NCBI GenBank assembly: GCA_027382625.1
Contig: JAJKFJ010022485.1
Span: forward strand, 1 to 64,000
Length of the DNA: 64,000 nucleotides
Direction: 5' to 3'
From: Tetmemena sp. SeJ-2015
Taxonomy: Eukaryota; Ciliophora; Spirotrichea; Sporadotrichida; Oxytrichidae
This document shows positions 23,746 through 36,059 of the stretch, one piece after another (positions within the stretch are counted from its first letter, which is position 1; every line of letters starts with the position of its first letter). Position numbers and translations under genes: made by a program. The notes beneath the pieces are model-generated. The model ran no database searches. It saw nothing but the letters and a program-made list of their open reading frames with translations, and was not told the origin of the DNA.

Positions 23746-24268
23746 TCATGATGGCATTCGGGGTCCAGTATTTTCTTGATTAGGTTTGTTAGAAATGAAG
23801 TTAGCTGATTTCTCTGCTTGACTCTACCATAGCCGGTATTCTTTCATTTTGGGGAGAATCTCTTGATCAAGTTTATCTCTGAGTTTATTCCTGAGGTCGA
23901 TCAACTTTATCATTATGAGTGGATTTAGTGACTAGGAAATTGTAAATCAAACTTGCTGCTTCAATGTGTGGGTGAGCCATCAGAAGAGTCAAGATCACTC
24001 TTATCTCGTATGAGAAAGGGAAGATTAATAAGTTAAGATAAATATTTTTTGTATGTAAGAAATAGAGAGTCTTGTGGATGAGGTGGAGCACGCAGTAAAA
24101 TATCCAGTATGTGGTCCAGTGGTTAAGTTTTTGCATATTGGGTCTTTTCTGTTTATTGTGTCTCAGGTAGAATAGCGTCTCATAAATTGGGTAAAGCAGT
24201 CCACAAAAAATGTCTGCTGAAAATAGCAGAATACTAAACTTAACTCTTTACAATAAAACCAACTGCAT
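23746..24268 (-). CDS. REEP / DP1 / HVA22 family ER-shaping protein
   Basis: These proteins insert hairpins into the endoplasmic reticulum membrane and shape tubules. The minus strand from ATG 24266-24268 reads hydrophobic SILLFSADIFCGLLYPIYET, then NHWTTYWIFYCVLHLIHK, then FPFSYEIRVILTLLMAHP followed by AASLIYNFL. The TYW...FPF...AA.L(I)Y pattern is the TB2/DP1/HVA22 signature. A short insert within 24020-24060 (around LHTKNIYLNLL) and another near 23900 shift the frame. The last part reads LRDKLDQEILPKMKEYR and ends at TGA 23746-23748. Length, about 150 residues, fits the family. Confidence 0.8.
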
Positions 24269-24446
24269 ACAAGAATTAAATTTACAGATAAAGCGAAATA
24301 AAGCCATCGATATTGAAATTATTTATCAAGTTAACTTATTATAAAACACTATGTACTTCTTTCTAACTTAATCTGTAATTGTAAATTGTGAAGTTTTTGT
24401 GTGTTTAGAAAATTTAATTATAATAAATAAGAAAGGAAGATTAAAT

Positions 24447-25134
24447 ATGCCTCATTTGATTTCCAACCTCTACGAGAAAGCTTACACCCCCTTCACTGCT
24501 AAGCTTGCCCCAAGACATCTCTGGTCCAAGCCCCAGCTTGGTAAGTTCTGACCCAACACCCAAACTCTTAAAGTCCCCAACTGTTACTTATGATATGGCA
24601 TTATAGGCAGAAAGCCCCAGAAGACTACCAGATTCGGCTAGGACCCCACTGTGAAATCCATCTGGAGATTCGTGAGAGGATGGGTTGCTCAAAACCACAA
24701 GCTATACTACACCTTCGTTCTTCTCTGTAAGTTATACTGCTGTTGCTAATTATTTGTGCAGGCTCTTGGGGAGTATATCAATTCTGGTGGTACACCGTTG
24801 TCGGTTACTACAGACAGAGAAACCACCACGTAAGTCTCAAGTGAAAAGATAGAATTTTCCAACATTTTATTGGCATTATAATGAAATCTCATTATAAGAT
24901 TTGCAATTATTAATTAAGTTGCTTATCACAATGGATGGATTTCATCTTGTTCTGAGTTTAAACCATAACGAGTGAATGCTGATTGTTTTATAGAGATCTC
25001 TCGCTTACGCCATCCAGAAGGAAAAGGAATGGGACCTCATCAAGCCCAAGGAAGAAGAAGAGGAGGAAGAGGAGGAGACTCCCGCCGCCGAAGGTGGAGA
25101 GGCAACTGCTGCCGCTGGAGAAGAGGAAGAATGA
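24447..25134 (+). CDS. Small single-TM protein with acidic tail, three GT-AG introns
   Basis: ATG 24447 to TGA 25132-25134. Introns at 24541-24606, 24727-24761 and 24830-24993 all begin GTAAG and end AG; they join QLG-RKPQKTTR, FVLLC-SWGVYQFWW and RNHH-RSLAYAIQKEK. The mature protein is about 137 residues: a basic N-terminus with an aromatic-rich helix (YTFVLLCSWGVYQFWWYTVV), a basic helix and a Glu-rich tail. This layout recalls small mitochondrial inner-membrane subunits, but I cannot name it. Unlike most neighbours it is GC-richer, has clear introns and shows no IES. Confidence 0.8.
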
Positions 25135-25595
25135 GCGTCTCTCAGTGAGCTCATTCGCACCAAGAATAGCTAGCTCTCCGTCTTGAATGAATAGTCGTTC
25201 TGAAGAAAGCCGAGTAATTAGCGAGATCAGCAACTGCAGTGATCAGCCTACCAGAAGCTTCTCAAGCTGAGCACTCAACAAGCTCTTCACAATCGACTAT
25301 AATTCCTATTTAAAATTATAATTCACAATCCCTCTACACTCAATTATTCCTCTCGTTTTAATGTCGAACTACAGAAATTGAATTTAATGATTAAACGAAT
25401 AGTATTTAAGTTTATATTAATATCAAGATGACAGACGCGCTTTGTTGTGTGCCCTGGCGTCAGAGTTATAAATATAAGGAGGTCCTATATTATTCGCATC
25501 TTCTGGTCGCCACCATTTCTGGATAGAATGGTCAGAGACGCCATTTTCTTGTCTGCCATCAGTTGCTCTAACTTTATAAGTCAGAAAACGACAGC
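25135..25595. other. Intergenic, convergent
   Basis: A possible 3' UTR. A short plus-strand reading at about 25184-25270 (MNSRSEESRVISEISNCSDQ) looks coding-like but ends after about 29 codons. No other feature is seen. Confidence 0.3.
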
Positions 25596-26178
<583 letters not shown>

Positions 26179-26776
26179 TTGAAAAAAAGAATGGATAGAG
26201 TTGGTCGATGAAGTTTAGGTATATTTATTACTATAGAATAATAGGACACGAATCCTTTTGAGGTCATCCTCACTTGAGAGACTAGGCACTTTCAATTATT
26301 TCTCAAGACAAGACCTCCAAAAATGCTATCTTTTTATTCGGACTCCACTTAAATTTCATAATTTCATGGCCTCGTTTTTGTTGTCCAACACTTTAATTAT
26401 GGGAGGAATTAATTTACCATCAAATAGAAGTAAAATGATTAAATTTCTTGTATCTTTAGTTTGTTAAATTTATTACTGAATCTAATTTGATAGCAATTCA
26501 ATTATTTAAAAACTAATTAAGGCAATATGATTAAGACTTATCACATAGCTGAACAGCAAAATGCGAAAAGATTGACCTACTATAAAAAAAATTATAAGTA
26601 AATCAGCGAATCGGAATAGAGAAAAAACATTTATATTTTGATGACTAACTTCTTCTTCTTCTTTTTTATTTATATTTTTTTAAAAATATAAAATCTGATT
26701 TCCTCCCGAATTCAATTTATAATTTATAAGAAAATGATATTAATTGTGCTCTTGAAAGAATTTTTAATTTCTGTGA
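26179..26776. other. AT-rich intergenic
   Basis: Upstream region of the histone gene. No convincing gene; a 69-codon plus-strand ORF near 26258 overlaps the promoter region and is not supported by composition. Confidence 0.4.
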
Positions 26777-27079
26777 AGGATAATAAGTTGCTCTGATAGA
26801 AATGATAAGTTTTCTTTCATTGATAAGAAGCCATGTGAAAAGGAAATAGATCCATTTTCTTATCTCAGGATTCTCCCATCCCGAGGGGTATAATAAATAA
26901 GGGAGTCACTCAGTTCCAAGCCCTCTTCGATTGAATAAGAGCTAGGTCAAGATCTTAAATTTATCTTGAAAGTTGAGAAAATGATAAATAATTTAATTTA
27001 ATTATCGACAATTTCAGCACTTCAATTTATTAATTTAATCTTAGCTTTACTTCACAACGATTATGAGGCATGGCTGTGA
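26777..27079 (+). CDS. Orphan coding segment without ATG
   Basis: With TAA/TAG as Gln, a plus-strand frame stays open for 100 codons to TGA 27077-27079 and has normal protein composition (EKEIDPFSYLRILPSRGVQQ, then KFILKVEKMINNLIQLSTIS). No start codon or upstream exon was found. It may be an MDS of a gene whose other segments lie elsewhere, or the 3' part of a gene with an unrecognised first exon. Confidence 0.4.
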
Positions 27080-27263
27080 ATCTATTGAATTCTTTTAGAT
27101 GAAGTACTTCAATTTGGAGGAATTTGAAAGTGTATAAATCTTTAAGTTTATAACTAGAGCAATAGCTAGAATATCGAATAATAAATCATACTGCACAACA
27201 GCTGCCCGCTCTTCGCTTAAAACGCAAAACTAAGATAGCTATTCTATCTCATCACCCTCAATC

Positions 27264-28175
27264 TCACTGATCGTTCTTGCCTTCCTCGTCTCTGCCTGCA
27301 TCTGCAAGGTCGCTTGTCCAGAGAGTCAGGTTATCTCTCAACAACTGCATGATTGTGGCAGAGTCTCTGTACTCGTCATCTTCAAGTCCATCAAGGTCTG
27401 CGATTGCATTGTCGAAAGCAGTCTTGGCTAGCTTGCAAGCGTGGTCGGGTGAGTTCAATATTTCATAGTAGAACACAGAGTAGTTCAGAGCTAATCCAAG
27501 ACGAATAGGGTGAGTGGTTTTCAAGTTCTCAGCCTCAGTGGTGGCAACCTTGTAGGATTCTTGTGCTTACTGGATCACAATTTTGCGTCTATATTCATAA
27601 TTTTAGCATCCATTACTTATCTGCCATAAAGATTGATCTACATAGGAGAGCGAATTAGAACTTACCTCTCAGCATTTAAGAACTCTCCAAGATATCTGTA
27701 ATAGTCTCCCTTCATCTTGTGGTAGAAGACCTTAGCCTCTGGGTTCTTGGAGCAGGGAATAAGAGGATTATCTAACAGCTTTAGTACATCATTGCAAATA
27801 TCCTCAAGCTCTTTCTCTATCTTTTGGCGATAGCCCTTGATCAGGTCCACGAATTTGGAGTTCTATTTCAAAAGTTAATATGAGCTAGTACTTAAATTAA
27901 AATGCAACTTACTCTGAACTCCTCTCTCTGCTGAATTGCTGAAATGGTTCTCCAGGCAGCTCTTCTTGATCCAACTGAGTTCTTATAAGCAACACTCAAA
28001 AGATTTCTCTCCTCGTTTGAAAGTTCTTGTCCGCTCTATTAACAAAGATATATCTTGAATACCAATAAGAAATACATACATTAGCGACCTCCTTCATGTA
28101 TCTAATCATATCTTCGTAGCGCTCTCCTTGCTCAGCAAGTCTTGCAAAGTAGATGTTGTCCTCTCTCTGGTTCAT
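27264..28175 (-). CDS. 14-3-3 protein
   Basis: Phosphoserine-binding dimeric adaptor. Starts at ATG 28173-28175 ([20 protein letters not shown]) and ends at TGA 27264-27266. Introns at 28036-28079, 27863-27912 and 27589-27665 follow GT...AG. Diagnostic blocks are [36 protein letters not shown] (helices carrying the basic pocket Lys, Arg and Tyr) and [16 protein letters not shown], then [10 protein letters not shown] before the acidic tail. About 245 residues, the normal length. No IES detected. Confidence 0.95.
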
Positions 28176-28295
28176 TTTTGATTTTAGAAATATTAATTAT
28201 TTATTCTTTCAAATTCAAAACATTGATATATTGTAAAAAAAATTTTTATAAAAAATTAAATATGAAATTAATAGCAAAAAATGGATTGTATATAA

Positions 28296-28718
28296 TCAAA
28301 ACCTGTCTCCTCTAATTCTGCGGGCGAGTAAAATATCTTTGGCCATAATGGTAACTCTCTTGGCATGGATAGCGCACAAATTTGTATCTTCAAAGAGTCC
28401 AACGATGTAAGATTCAGCTGCTTCCTGAAGTGCGAGTAGCGATTGACTTTGGAATTTGATCTCAGTTTTGTAGGAAGTTGCGATTTCGCGCACTAGTCTT
28501 TGGAAGGGCAGCTTCCTAATCAGCAAGTTACTTGATTTCTGTAATTTGCGAATTTCTCTTAGTGCCACGGTTCCAGGTCTGAAGCGATGGGCCTTTTTTA
28601 AGCACGGTCTGCTTACCATCTTGCACAGTCACCTTTTCCCCGCAGCTTTGTTCATCAGGTTCTTTCTGGGAGCTTTGGCGCAGTGCATCTTTCTTGCGGT
28701 TTACTTGGTTCTTGCCAT
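28296..28718 (-). pseudogene. Histone H3 variant, frameshifted copy
   Basis: Same protein family as the three open copies in this window. A two-base gain near the KAARK region (about 28635) puts TGA in frame. A further base in the Lys-Lys codons near 28595 returns to the original frame, so the last 100 residues are still readable. I207-type changes are few: SSNLL instead of SSELL and IMAKD instead of IMPKD. The frame errors may be real decay or assembly errors; the substitutions favour decay. Confidence 0.8.
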
Positions 28719-28893
28719 TTTGGATTTTGATTTGGAATGTAGAAGTTCTAGTTTATATTTATTATAGTGGTAAAATTTATTTATTCAGTCACTATAAATT
28801 TTTGAATATTCAAATCAGTTCAAATACTCTTCATAATTAAAATTTTTATAATAAATATATATATCCTTTACTTTTTAAATTCCAAAATCCAAA
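28719..28893. promoter_or_regulatory. Bidirectional promoter region between H3-variant copies
   Basis: The 175-bp AT-rich spacer between divergent ATGs is itself partly palindromic and contains TATAAAT near 28790 and TATATAT near 28856. Promoter function is inferred from the divergent arrangement only. Confidence 0.4.
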
Positions 28894-29313
28894 ATGGCAA
28901 GAACCAAGTAAACCGCAAGAAAGATGCACTGCGCCAAAGCTCCCAGAAAGAACCTGATGAACAAAGCTGCGAGGAAAGTGACTGTGCAAGATGGTAAGCA
29001 GACCGTGCTCAAGAAAGCCCACCGCTTCAGACCTGGAACCGTGGCACTAAGAGAAATCCGCAAACTGTAAAAGTCAAGTGACTTGTTGATTAGGAAACTG
29101 CCTTTCCAAAGACTGGTGCGCGAAATCGCAACTTCCTACAAAACTGAGATCAAATTCCAAAGTCAATCGCTACTCGCACTGCAGGAAGCAGCTGAATCTT
29201 ACATCGTTGGACTCTTTGAAGATACAAATTTGTGCGCTATCCATGCCAAGAGAGTTACTATTATGCCCAAAGATATTTTACTCGCCCGCAGAATTAGAGG
29301 AGACAGGTTTTGA
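28894..29313 (+). CDS. Divergent histone H3 variant
   Basis: 139 residues from ATG 28894 to TGA 29311-29313, with two TAA codons read as Gln (Q5 and one in the alpha-N helix). The tail is [21 protein letters not shown]4, K9, K14 and K18 remain, but S10-T11-G12 is replaced by Met-His-Cys. The segment after K27 is [17 protein letters not shown] instead of the usual sequence, so S28 is also lost. The fold ([40 protein letters not shown]) is well conserved. No intron or IES. It shares the region with three near-identical copies. Confidence 0.9.
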
Positions 29314-29460
29314 TCAACTACAATCCATTTTTTGCTATTAATTTCCGATTTAATTTTTCAAACTACAATAATACTTCTTTGTTTTTATTTTGTAAATTTA
29401 ATTTCACATTTATTCATCAATCTTTTTAACTAACTCATTCAGATTTTCATTCAATTCTTT

Positions 29461-30299
29461 TTTTAAATAATTATTTTCTAAATATATTTTTCTTTGACTG
29501 AACTACACCTTCTCCTTATGTTAAATGTAATTTACTTTTATTCTATGCCTTAAAAAATTAAAATTAAGAGATATTGTTTTTCTTCCAATGGTTATAATAT
29601 AGTTTTTTATTTTTTTAATGAACATTTCTTATTAATTTGCTTTCTTATTCATAAATTTTATATTACACTTTTCATATAATTGCTGAATCTATACTTTGAA
29701 TCCTTAATAGAGAGTTTGACCAATTTTGTATTTAAATATTTTCTTAAAATATAGATAAATCTAATAAAAATGTTGATTTTACTCAACCAACATGAAGATT
29801 ATAAATTTTAAAAAGTTTCAACCTTCCAAGAGTTTTCTTATTCTGATTTAATGTTTTTAAAAAAAAGGTAAATTTTAATATTTTTTACTTTGAATATTTT
29901 ATAATAATTTTAAGGAATTAAAGCACCTCTTTTGACATATATAAATTAGGTAAAGCAAGAAGATTCTATCATTTAATACTTGAGGTCACCCCCTTTTCTT
30001 ACAAATTAAATATAATCATAATTGTCTAACCTATATTTATGTTTTTGACATGTCTAGCAATAAGTTTTTATTCCTTTCTTAAATCTTTTAAATGATGTTT
30101 GGCTTTAATAATAGAAATGTTTCTTTAATTATCTGTTCAAAAATGAGGTAATTGTCATCTTCTCATGCTGACATATTTTAATAAATTGAAGAGATTCTTA
30201 ATTTATTTAATTAAATATTAGATTATAAAAATATTTAAGTAGTATTTTATCTAGTCATATATATAATGTATTAATAATGTAAATTCTTCGAAGCTCTCT
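29461..30299. other. AT-rich spacer
   Basis: Very A/T-rich with no coding composition on either strand that I could find. Confidence 0.5.
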
Positions 30300-30797
30300 C
30301 CTAGCTATATATATTGTTGTGTTAATATTCTAGCTACTCCTACACATGCAGCATTTTCTAATCCAATCTTGGATTCATTGAATGGAGAATCTGTTGGGAA
30401 AGCTTTGAAAGATCCTGTAGTAAATCTTTTGTTGGTTTCAGCTAAACTTTCATGGAAAATAATATCTGCAAACTAAGGAGCTACTGTGACTGTAATGGTT
30501 CTTGCTTCATTTGTTGGACTTGAAACGATTAGATATCTCAAAAATAATTACCCTGATATCCCTATTGAGGAATTACGGCAATACGGAGCAATCGTATCAT
30601 GTGCGGCTGGAGGCTTCATTGGATGGCTTGTACCTGGCTTCGGACAGATTGTAGGATGTATAGTTGGGGCAGCAGGTTTTGTACTATCAACTCTATTGAA
30701 TGATGTGAAGGCTTAAATTGATTGGAAGAAATTAGATTAAATTCTAAAAGAGAATGAAAATATAATATAAAATATTTTAAGGAGGAAATGTTAATGA
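30300..30797 (+). CDS. Glycine-zipper membrane protein (intact copy)
   Basis: Open from about 30300 to TGA 30795-30797; no clear ATG near the 5' end, so the start or an upstream exon is unresolved. The sequence carries LNGESVGKALKDPVVNLLLV, then ETIRYLKNNYPDIPIEELRQ. A Gly-rich hydrophobic pair follows, with AAGGFIGWLVPGFGQIVGCI and VGAAGFVLSTLL, spacing small residues as in glycine zippers. The tail is Lys/Asn-rich. A mirror copy lies at 36060-36500. No family is recognised; a pore- or hairpin-forming role is only a guess from composition. Confidence 0.6.
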
Positions 30798-30974
30798 GAG
30801 CTGAAAGAAGATTTTGTGATATATATTTAAGGATATTTATTTTGTCTTTAATGAAGACCTCAGTAAAGAGATTCTTCCTTTAAAGAATCTAACAAATTTA
30901 TCTTTTTTTTAAGTCTTGGGTTTTAAAGGATAAATAAATGCTAACATTAAATTATTAAAATAATTATTTATTCT

Positions 30975-31135
30975 TTTTTATGCCTAAGGATTTGAAAACA
31001 GTTTTACTGATAGACTCTGAGCAGAATTAGATACACATGAGATCAAGTGCCATGTTGAAGGTGCTTCCATTGATGAATTCAAGATTCTGGAGAGCAGCTT
31101 ACTACCCACTTTCTATCATACCAGTTTTCATTCGT
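30975..31135 (+). other. Orphan coding-like segment
   Basis: A plus-strand reading near 30990-31132 contains AELDTHEIKCHVEGASIDEF followed by KILESSLLPTFYHTSFHS, a composition typical of a real protein. A TGA precedes AELD and no neighbouring exons were found. It lies just outside the left end of the transposon, so it may be a displaced MDS or gene remnant interrupted by the insertion. Confidence 0.35.
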
Positions 31136-31861
31136 GACAATTCAAATTTTATAATCAATTATTTCTTATTACTCTAAGCATATATTGAGTGTGTACAAAT
31201 TAGTCAAGTCTCTTATTTAATCATTTTCATAGCTTTTCATTCAAACCCCAAAACCCCATAAAAATATGATAAGAAAGTGAAAATAAGTTTATGTATATAA
31301 TTAATTTCTTTATTTAATACTATTTAAATATTCTATGTGCTTATAAATTTTTTTAAACCCTAAACATGGCAATCTAAGAGTCTTCTAGGAAGTGTGACCT
31401 TGAACGGTCTGTCTTTCATATTCTTCTGGAATTTTAATTCTTTTAAGTGCTCCTCTTATTCTCGAGAATAACTGAGTGTTATGGGTTTTATAAGATGTGC
31501 TCTTTGATTTATTATCTTCCTCTTCTTAGACTTTTTCATAATGGTTCTGTATTACCGTGTTTGTCCCGTTATCTTTACAGATGTCTTTGTTGCCGAATAT
31601 ATTATGTATCATTCTTTCCACTTTTCTACACTAGTAGTATTTTCCCTGGTGTTCATATGCTATTCAAGTATGATTTGCACTATATGACCTTATAATGTCC
31701 AGCTGCACTTTTGTAACGTTATGAGCCAAGTCTGTTCCTCTAATGGGAAGTAGCTTCTGCAGTTCTTGCCACCGATGCTTCTCAATGTTTTCTTCTTCTT
31801 ACAAACCTCTTGTTGAGGGTGGAGGACAGTTTTGCTCTGCAACTTTGGTTCCAAAATTTAA

Positions 31862-32100
31862 TCATGATTGATGTCTCATGGAGTTGAATTTTCTCTGTGC
31901 TACGAATCCCAACTCATGCACTCCAATCACTCCTTCTATTACGGAGGTAGTGATGAATATGCAGTAGAGCTAGTACTGTGTTGCGCCATCTTTGTGCTTG
32001 AGAAATTTCTTTGTTGATCTTCCCATTTTAGGAAGGCGAATGGCGATGATAATCATGATGGATAAGAACACCAGCAAGATGTAGAGTACGTACTTCAAGT
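31862..32100 (-). pseudogene. TBE-like ORF remnant with a membrane segment
   Basis: The minus strand reads a hydrophobic helix, YVLYILLVFLSIMIIIAIRL, followed by a basic region and an amphipathic C-terminal part ending at TGA 31862-31864. The start is not resolved. It lies close to the left terminus of the element. A small membrane-type ORF of unknown function fits one of the non-transposase TBE genes, but that link is inferred from position. Confidence 0.4.
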
Positions 32101-32527
32101 TTTTGTCCCTCGCTTATCTCAATCAACACGGTCAGTTCGTTCGCGAACTCAAGAACCCCTCTTTGTCCTTCTTGTACTAAATGGTTAATTCGTAAGGGAA
32201 TAATTGTAAGTTCATATTATCTCTTCTTGTATTGATGGTGTCTCTTTCGCTTCGTCATTCAGCAAGGGGGAGGTTAATTTTTGAAACACACTCCTCCAAA
32301 GTTTCATACTCTCTAAAGCATGTGAGTCTTTGCTTTGAGCATAGCTTGAAACTTTATTGATCTATACCATAACACTAAGGCTTCTTGAATATCACGAACT
32401 CATATCTTCTTCTATCTTTCTTTTCTCCCCTTTCGCTTCCTCGTTTTAGTTGAAATCTTGTCAAATGTGTTAGGTCTGTGCTTGTCTTACTGTGCACCAT
32501 CTTTAAAGTTTTCTTTATCCTCAATTA

Positions 32528-32921
32528 TTACGAACTCAGCCATATGCTTCTTCTCCATGTGTTTTTCTTGAGGAAAGCAGAGTTATAGAATTTCTGCTCA
32601 CAAATTGAGCAAGGATAGCGACCTTGTGCCTTTCTAATTGCTTTCATATAGATCTTAGGTTGTCTGAGTGGACTTCCTTGATGTGCCGCTTGATGCTCTG
32701 AGGATATTCGAAACTTGTCGTTGACATTACTGCGCATTCAAAAGTTTTCTTTCTCCTTCATGTGAATCTCTGGATGCAGCAACAAAGAGGAGCATCAGTG
32801 TTGCTGTATATTGTGTTAATATCGCTCTCACCTGACTTCTCAATCTTCTAGGTTGACCATATTTAAGCACAGAGATTCTTCTTGCTCCGAGCTCCAAGTT
32901 CAGAGAGCTCTCCCCTTGCAC
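32528..32921 (-). pseudogene. TBE-like zinc-finger ORF remnant
   Basis: In the minus strand the reading YPCSICEQKFYNSAFLKKH gives a C2H2 finger (C-x2-C-x12-H) once one extra A near 32572 is ignored; the next codons supply the second His (MEKKHMAEF). TBE elements are known to encode a zinc-finger protein beside the transposase. Upstream to 32921 the frame changes at least once more. It is decayed or error-containing. Confidence 0.55.
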
Positions 32922-33647
32922 TTAGTGCACTCACAGCATTTTGTTTGGTTGCTGTTCCGCAACAGTTTGATTTTAGCTTGTGTGTTTAAGGGTTGTACTT
33001 TGTTTTCTATAGCGTAGTTGGTTGCCCATCTTTAAAATTTCAAATTTGTTAGAAAATTAATGAAGAGCGCCTGCCACTTAATTTATTATGTTGCTGTGCC
33101 TAGGTGCAGGCACACACTGAGAGCATCAGAGTGAAAGAGTCAGTTATTGGATGGTTCTTCATCTTCTTATTTATTTTTATATTTGTGCTCCATATTTATT
33201 GCTCTATTCTGCTTGATTTTTGCTACGATTAAGTTCAACGCAGCAGTTAGTAGTGCTTATTACTAATGTCCGTTGGCCACCATGTTAGTAATGTCGACGC
33301 CACGAAAGGCTTAAAAATAGCTGGCTACTTACATACAACTCGATTGTAACTGCTCTATTGTTGCAGCAATTTAGTATTTGCCTAACTTAATTAAAGTTTT
33401 TAAGCAGTATATATTAGTATTAATTTAATGGCCACTTTACTATTAAAAAAGGAGCTCCCATACTTCACATACTTGCACCTGATTCCGCTATAGTTCCTCT
33501 AGCTCTATCTAATTTCAGCTTGTTCACCTATAGATCTCCTATTTGTAAAAGTAGTAAGACTTTTATGCTTCTTTCGGATCTAGATTCATTATTAATAATT
33601 ATAACTTTTGTATTTTCTATATATAGAACTACGAGTAACTCGGCAAG

Positions 33648-34135
33648 ATGGGTGGAAAACTTGAATGTTTAATGAGAATTAAGTAGTGGAGCCGCAATGA
33701 GTTGAGCTAACAGGTTTCCGTAAGCAAGGAGACCTCTAACAGGTACTTACTTAGCAAAGGTGAATTGAAGCTCCTCATGCTATGGAGTATAATAATCTTA
33801 GTTGGTTTTTCCTTCACAATGTATGGAACAAAAGATCTGTTCCCAAAGAATTTCTTTGCTGAATGGAAGAGAAGTCTTTCTCAATTAAAGAGTCGATGTT
33901 CCAACATTGAATGAAGATGCCAAACTATTCCTGAGAATCTCAGTCTATATTGTAATGACGAGAATGTGATGGGAAGATTCCGGAGGTTTTTGCTCTTATT
34001 TCCTTCTAAACAAGTTGGATCATAACCTCAAATACAGATGTTGCCAAGAACTGAATTGGTCTTCTTTGGCCGTCCTTGCTACTGTAAATATCGTGCAGAG
34101 TACCTCAGAAGATATCATTGAAGATGCATCACAGT
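33648..34135 (+). pseudogene. TBE-like ORF remnant, one TM segment
   Basis: ATG 33648 (MGGKLECLMRIKQWSRNELS) opens 88 codons with the membrane segment LLMLWSIIILVGFSFTMYG. One base shift near 33895 continues as VPTLNEDAKLFLRISVYIVM, then a TGA, then further open sequence to about 34135. It resembles in layout the minus-strand remnant near the opposite end of the element. The frame breaks indicate decay. Confidence 0.4.
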
Positions 34136-34499
34136 GAATGAGATTCTTAATGTGTAGTAGGAGAAGATCCAAAAGAAGCAATGAGATAGTTATGTGCAGC
34201 GACTGAATGGTTTGAGCACTATTTCAGTAAGTATCCTAGTTTCTTCTTAGTAAAGTTTGAGAGTTTAACCTGTGTAGAGAAAGCCTTGTTGCACTGTGGG
34301 CGATCTACTTTTAATTGAAGAGAGCAAGGTTTCTTGATGCTAACGGTATAGCAAATATACATAGCTATTGAAAGGTGATCAAGCGTTATCATCTTATATA
34401 TACTTAGGGTGCGGAGGACGTTAGATGCATCTAGTATGCGTGTTAGCATTGGATTTCGAATTGTAATTGAGCGAGTCTTGCTTCCATCAGTGGTTCATT

Positions 34500-35092
34500 C
34501 ATACAGTAAGGATGAGAAATTGTATATCATCTTTTAAAGAATCCTTTCTTCCATAAGTAAGTCAATAAGTGACTTAAGGTCATTAATTGTTAATGCTTAA
34601 TATAGCTTTTCTCTTAAATATTTAACTCTAAACTATCATCTTCTGCAACTATAACTTTGTCTTCCTTCTTTCTCATTCTTTCTCTTGCTACTATCTTACT
34701 TATTAAATTCCTCTGTAGTCGATAGCTATCTTATGCAATTCAAGTGTAAGAGCCAGTTCAGTCTTCTTTATAGTGTTTCTTTAGACTTTAAGTTCTCAGT
34801 AATAACTCAAATGCCGTTTGACTTCTGGTTCGTAGTATGTGAACAATTATAATAACAGTGAGTGATGTTCAATTCTTTCTAGCGTAATTGCCCTTCTTCG
34901 CTCCTTTGCTTGTGTACGCTGGAGGTTGTTCTTACTGAGTAGAACGATCTCTACCTGTCTGTGAAATCTTCTTTCTGAGGCTTTTCTTAAGGAACGCAAC
35001 ATTACCTGCTTTCTCTCTTGATTGAGCGAGGATGAAGGACAATAGCTTCTAAGCCTGAAGTCTTCGCTGATTCCTGCAAGGTAACGCATCAT
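34500..35092 (-). pseudogene. TBE-like basic/coiled-coil ORF remnant
   Basis: From ATG 35090-35092 (MMRYLAGISEDFRLRSYCPS) the frame is open for 81 codons under the standard code and continues, reading TAA as Gln, into a Lys/Arg/Glu-rich helix (EIVLLSKNNLQRTQAKERRR). Several frame breaks follow to about 34500. Function unknown; grouped with the transposon by position. Confidence 0.35.
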
Positions 35093-35899
35093 TGTAGTTA
35101 TATTTTATGACTTTCTAACGTTCGTATACTTTCTATGTTTATCGTGCTTCTTGTATCTAACTCTGTTTTCCTGCATGAAGGTTGTTTGTGTGTGGACATC
35201 TTAGAATTATGTCAGCAGCATAAATAACTTACGCTATCCTCTTCTCACTAATTTCGCTGAGCCAGGTGTAAATTAGATTATTTTCAGTAATTAATTATAT
35301 ATTAAAATTGGCTTTAGTTGAGGGTCTTATATACGCGCTTCACTGCGATTCCCTAAACAGTTTTGATACGTTATGCCATTTAAGGATAGATTGTTTTTGC
35401 TGAGCAGTTCTATTATCGGAGAGATCTTTGAGATAATGTGAATTTACTTATCTTATGGAAAGATCTTTCGCTGCTGACTATTTTATCCAATACTTGAAGT
35501 GCGCTTAGTGTGGGCGAAGAAGTTGAGGTATTAATTTCAATTTATTTAATATGATGTGCTATCTTTTGAAACTTAGAAGTGTCAATTGAGGTAACATTGC
35601 TGCAACTCCTACTTTCTCATCTCTGCAAGCAACTTTCAAATGCGAGAGTATAGTGTTCGCTTGGCACTCTCAACATTTTTTGCGATGGATTTGATTTTGG
35701 GCGGTATTACTACTGATAAGGGGACTAAATCCATCCCTTAGAGAAAATGAAACTGAGATGGATGGGTATTTTTTTGGGAAATTTCCTTTAGTTTAAAGTT
35801 TAAATAAGAAATTAATTTTTCACAACTTATTTTACTTTCTTATCATTTATGGGTTTTTTAATGAAAAAATTTAAAAATTTTAAAATTTTTTAACTAATT

Positions 35900-36059
35900 T
35901 TTATCAATTTTTATTGCTAAAAGATATACATAGTTTGCAATTAAAATTAGATAAATCAAAAAAAAAAAGAAAAGACAAAATTTATACTATATAAATTCAT
36001 AATAAGAATTAATTTTTCGCCTTAGCATGCTGCTTTGTTCTTGTAATTCTTTCATTAGC
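35900..36059. other. AT-rich spacer right of transposon
   Basis: Poly-A/T tracts, no coding signal. Confidence 0.5.

Larger units (their letters stand above)
28240..29460. repeat. Left H3-variant palindrome
   Basis: Two head-to-head copies of the H3-variant gene, including about 150 bp of 3' flank on the right side, form an imperfect palindrome centred near 28805. The left copy is broken and the right copy is open. The whole unit is repeated in mirror image at 36770-38090. Confidence 0.85.
31242..35858. mobile_element. Decayed TBE-like transposon, about 4.6 kb
   Basis: The left end has CAAACCCCAAAACCCC (31242-31257) followed by a TGATAAGAAAGTGAAAAT-type block. The right end near 35830-35858 carries the same block inverted, ending GGGTTTTTT. 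Terminal inverted repeats beginning with telomere-like C4A4 are the mark of TBE elements in Oxytricha, which are about 4.1 kb. Internal reading frames show a C2H2 finger and membrane segments but are broken by frameshifts, and I could not identify a complete DDE transposase. The element sits at the centre of the mirror-image block. Confidence 0.75.

Noticed and set aside
24830..24993. Treating the 164-nt insert in the small TM gene as an IES
   Set aside because: It has GTAAGT and TATAG borders, restores the frame as an intron, and I see no flanking direct repeat of useful length.
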